A stretch of 11,907 bases of DNA from DATLFQ01 sp035540915. GTDB lineage: Bacteria; Actinomycetota; Acidimicrobiia; Acidimicrobiales; GCA-2861595. Below the pieces are notes generated by a model, which saw nothing but the letters and a program-made list of their open reading frames with translations, did not search any database and was not told the DNA's origin. The position numbers and the translations under genes are program-made. Location of the stretch: contig DATLFQ010000056.1 in assembly GCA_035540915.1 (NCBI GenBank), positions 1-11,907 of the forward strand, written 5' to 3'. The first letter of the stretch is position 1, and the number at the start of each line of letters is the position of its first letter. Shown piece by piece: positions 11,687 through 11,907 of the stretch.

Positions 11687-11907
11687 ATGCTCGTCGTCGG
11701 TGTGGACGCCTGCACCACCGGATGGATCGCGGTCGTGCTCGCCGACGGCGAGCGCCCGCAAGGCCACTACGTCCCGAGCATCGACGCTCTCGGCTCCGTC
11801 GCCGGCGATGCGGCTGCGCTGGCCGTCGACATGCCGATCGGGCTGCCCACGGAAGGCGCACGACACGCCGACCTGCTTGCCCGCGCCTTCGTGGGACCGC
11901 GCCGGAA
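11687..11907 (+). CDS. DUF429 family protein, 3' part outside window
   Basis: Seventy-three codons are present and the frame runs off the right edge. MLVVGVDACTTGWIAVVLADGE (1-22) followed by AALAVDMPIGLP (44-55), then GARHADLLARAFVGPRR (58-73), is the N-terminal pattern of DUF429 ('GVDGC..GWVAV', 'IAIDIPIGLP', 'R..D..AR...GPRR'), a family predicted to have an RNase H-like fold and nuclease activity. The acidic residues D7 and D49 would belong to the predicted metal site. Substrate and role are unknown. The ATG at 11687 follows a CAACCT hexamer by six bases and no Shine-Dalgarno is seen, so a leaderless start is possible. It lies 53 bases after hemY and may be separately transcribed. Confidence 0.85.
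   Translation, partial: MLVVGVDACTTGWIAVVLADGERPQGHYVPSIDALGSVAGDAAALAVDMPIGLPTEGARHADLLARAFVGPRR

Noticed and set aside
1..11907. CRISPR arrays, transposons, integrase sites, toxin-antitoxin pairs or phage genes
   Set aside because: I saw no regular direct repeats with spacers, no transposase or integrase motifs, and no terminal inverted repeats flanked by target duplications.

Overview
The window is GC-rich, densely packed, uninterrupted bacterial chromosome with frequent GTG starts. It looks like Actinomycetota; the mix of a WhiG/FliA-type sigma factor, an actinobacterial-type FlgN, a class II HelD and a DUF429 protein suggests a motile member of the Acidimicrobiia or a relative. That placement is inference, because the window holds no rRNA, tRNA or other taxonomic marker. 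I see no mobile element, CRISPR array, RNA gene or phage gene.

Layout. (1) 1-789: two minus-strand genes, the 5' part of an ABM-like protein (1-162) and a small PIN/NYN-like putative RNase (427-789), separated by 264 bases holding two hairpins. (2) 1074-2210: a plus-strand sulfide:quinone reductase-like flavoprotein, preceded by a 284-base spacer with two perfect hairpins. (3) 2226-3217: a minus-strand pair, DJ-1/PfpI protein then YjbQ, translationally coupled by TGATG. (4) 3235-3399: a 54-residue very acidic protein, divergent from the DJ-1 gene with only 17 bases between the start codons. (5) 3409-5618: a flagellar-type regulatory block. FlgN and a LuxR-family regulator with a degenerate receiver are on minus, and a sigma-28 (FliA/WhiG) factor is on plus. 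The two directions share a 129-base spacer rich in palindromes. (6) 5651-6043: a Rid-family protein lacking the usual catalytic arginine. (7) 6040-8223, minus: a HelD-type RNA polymerase-recycling ATPase whose stop codon shares a CTAG with that of the Rid gene. (8) 8334-11633: a tight hemE-hemH-hemY operon. (9) 11687 to the end: the 5' part of a DUF429 gene.

How the genes work together. hemEHY should carry uroporphyrinogen III to coproporphyrinogen III, oxidise it and insert iron, that is, the coproporphyrin-dependent route to haem. The ferrochelatase has the MAYGTP tyrosine of coproporphyrin ferrochelatases and resembles the Bacillus enzyme more than the usual actinobacterial one; the gene order is also that of Bacillus. 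The sigma factor, the pseudo-receiver regulator and FlgN look like a detached flagellar control module without structural flagellar genes in view. Several genes (luxR-type, Rid, hemE, probably the flavoprotein) begin 6-7 bases after a TAnnnT hexamer and lack a Shine-Dalgarno sequence, which suggests leaderless transcripts.

No wholly new system is demonstrated. The best candidates for a second look are the flagellar-type regulatory block with its palindromic operator region, the Bacillus-like hemEHY operon, and the bidirectional start region of the acidic mini-protein.
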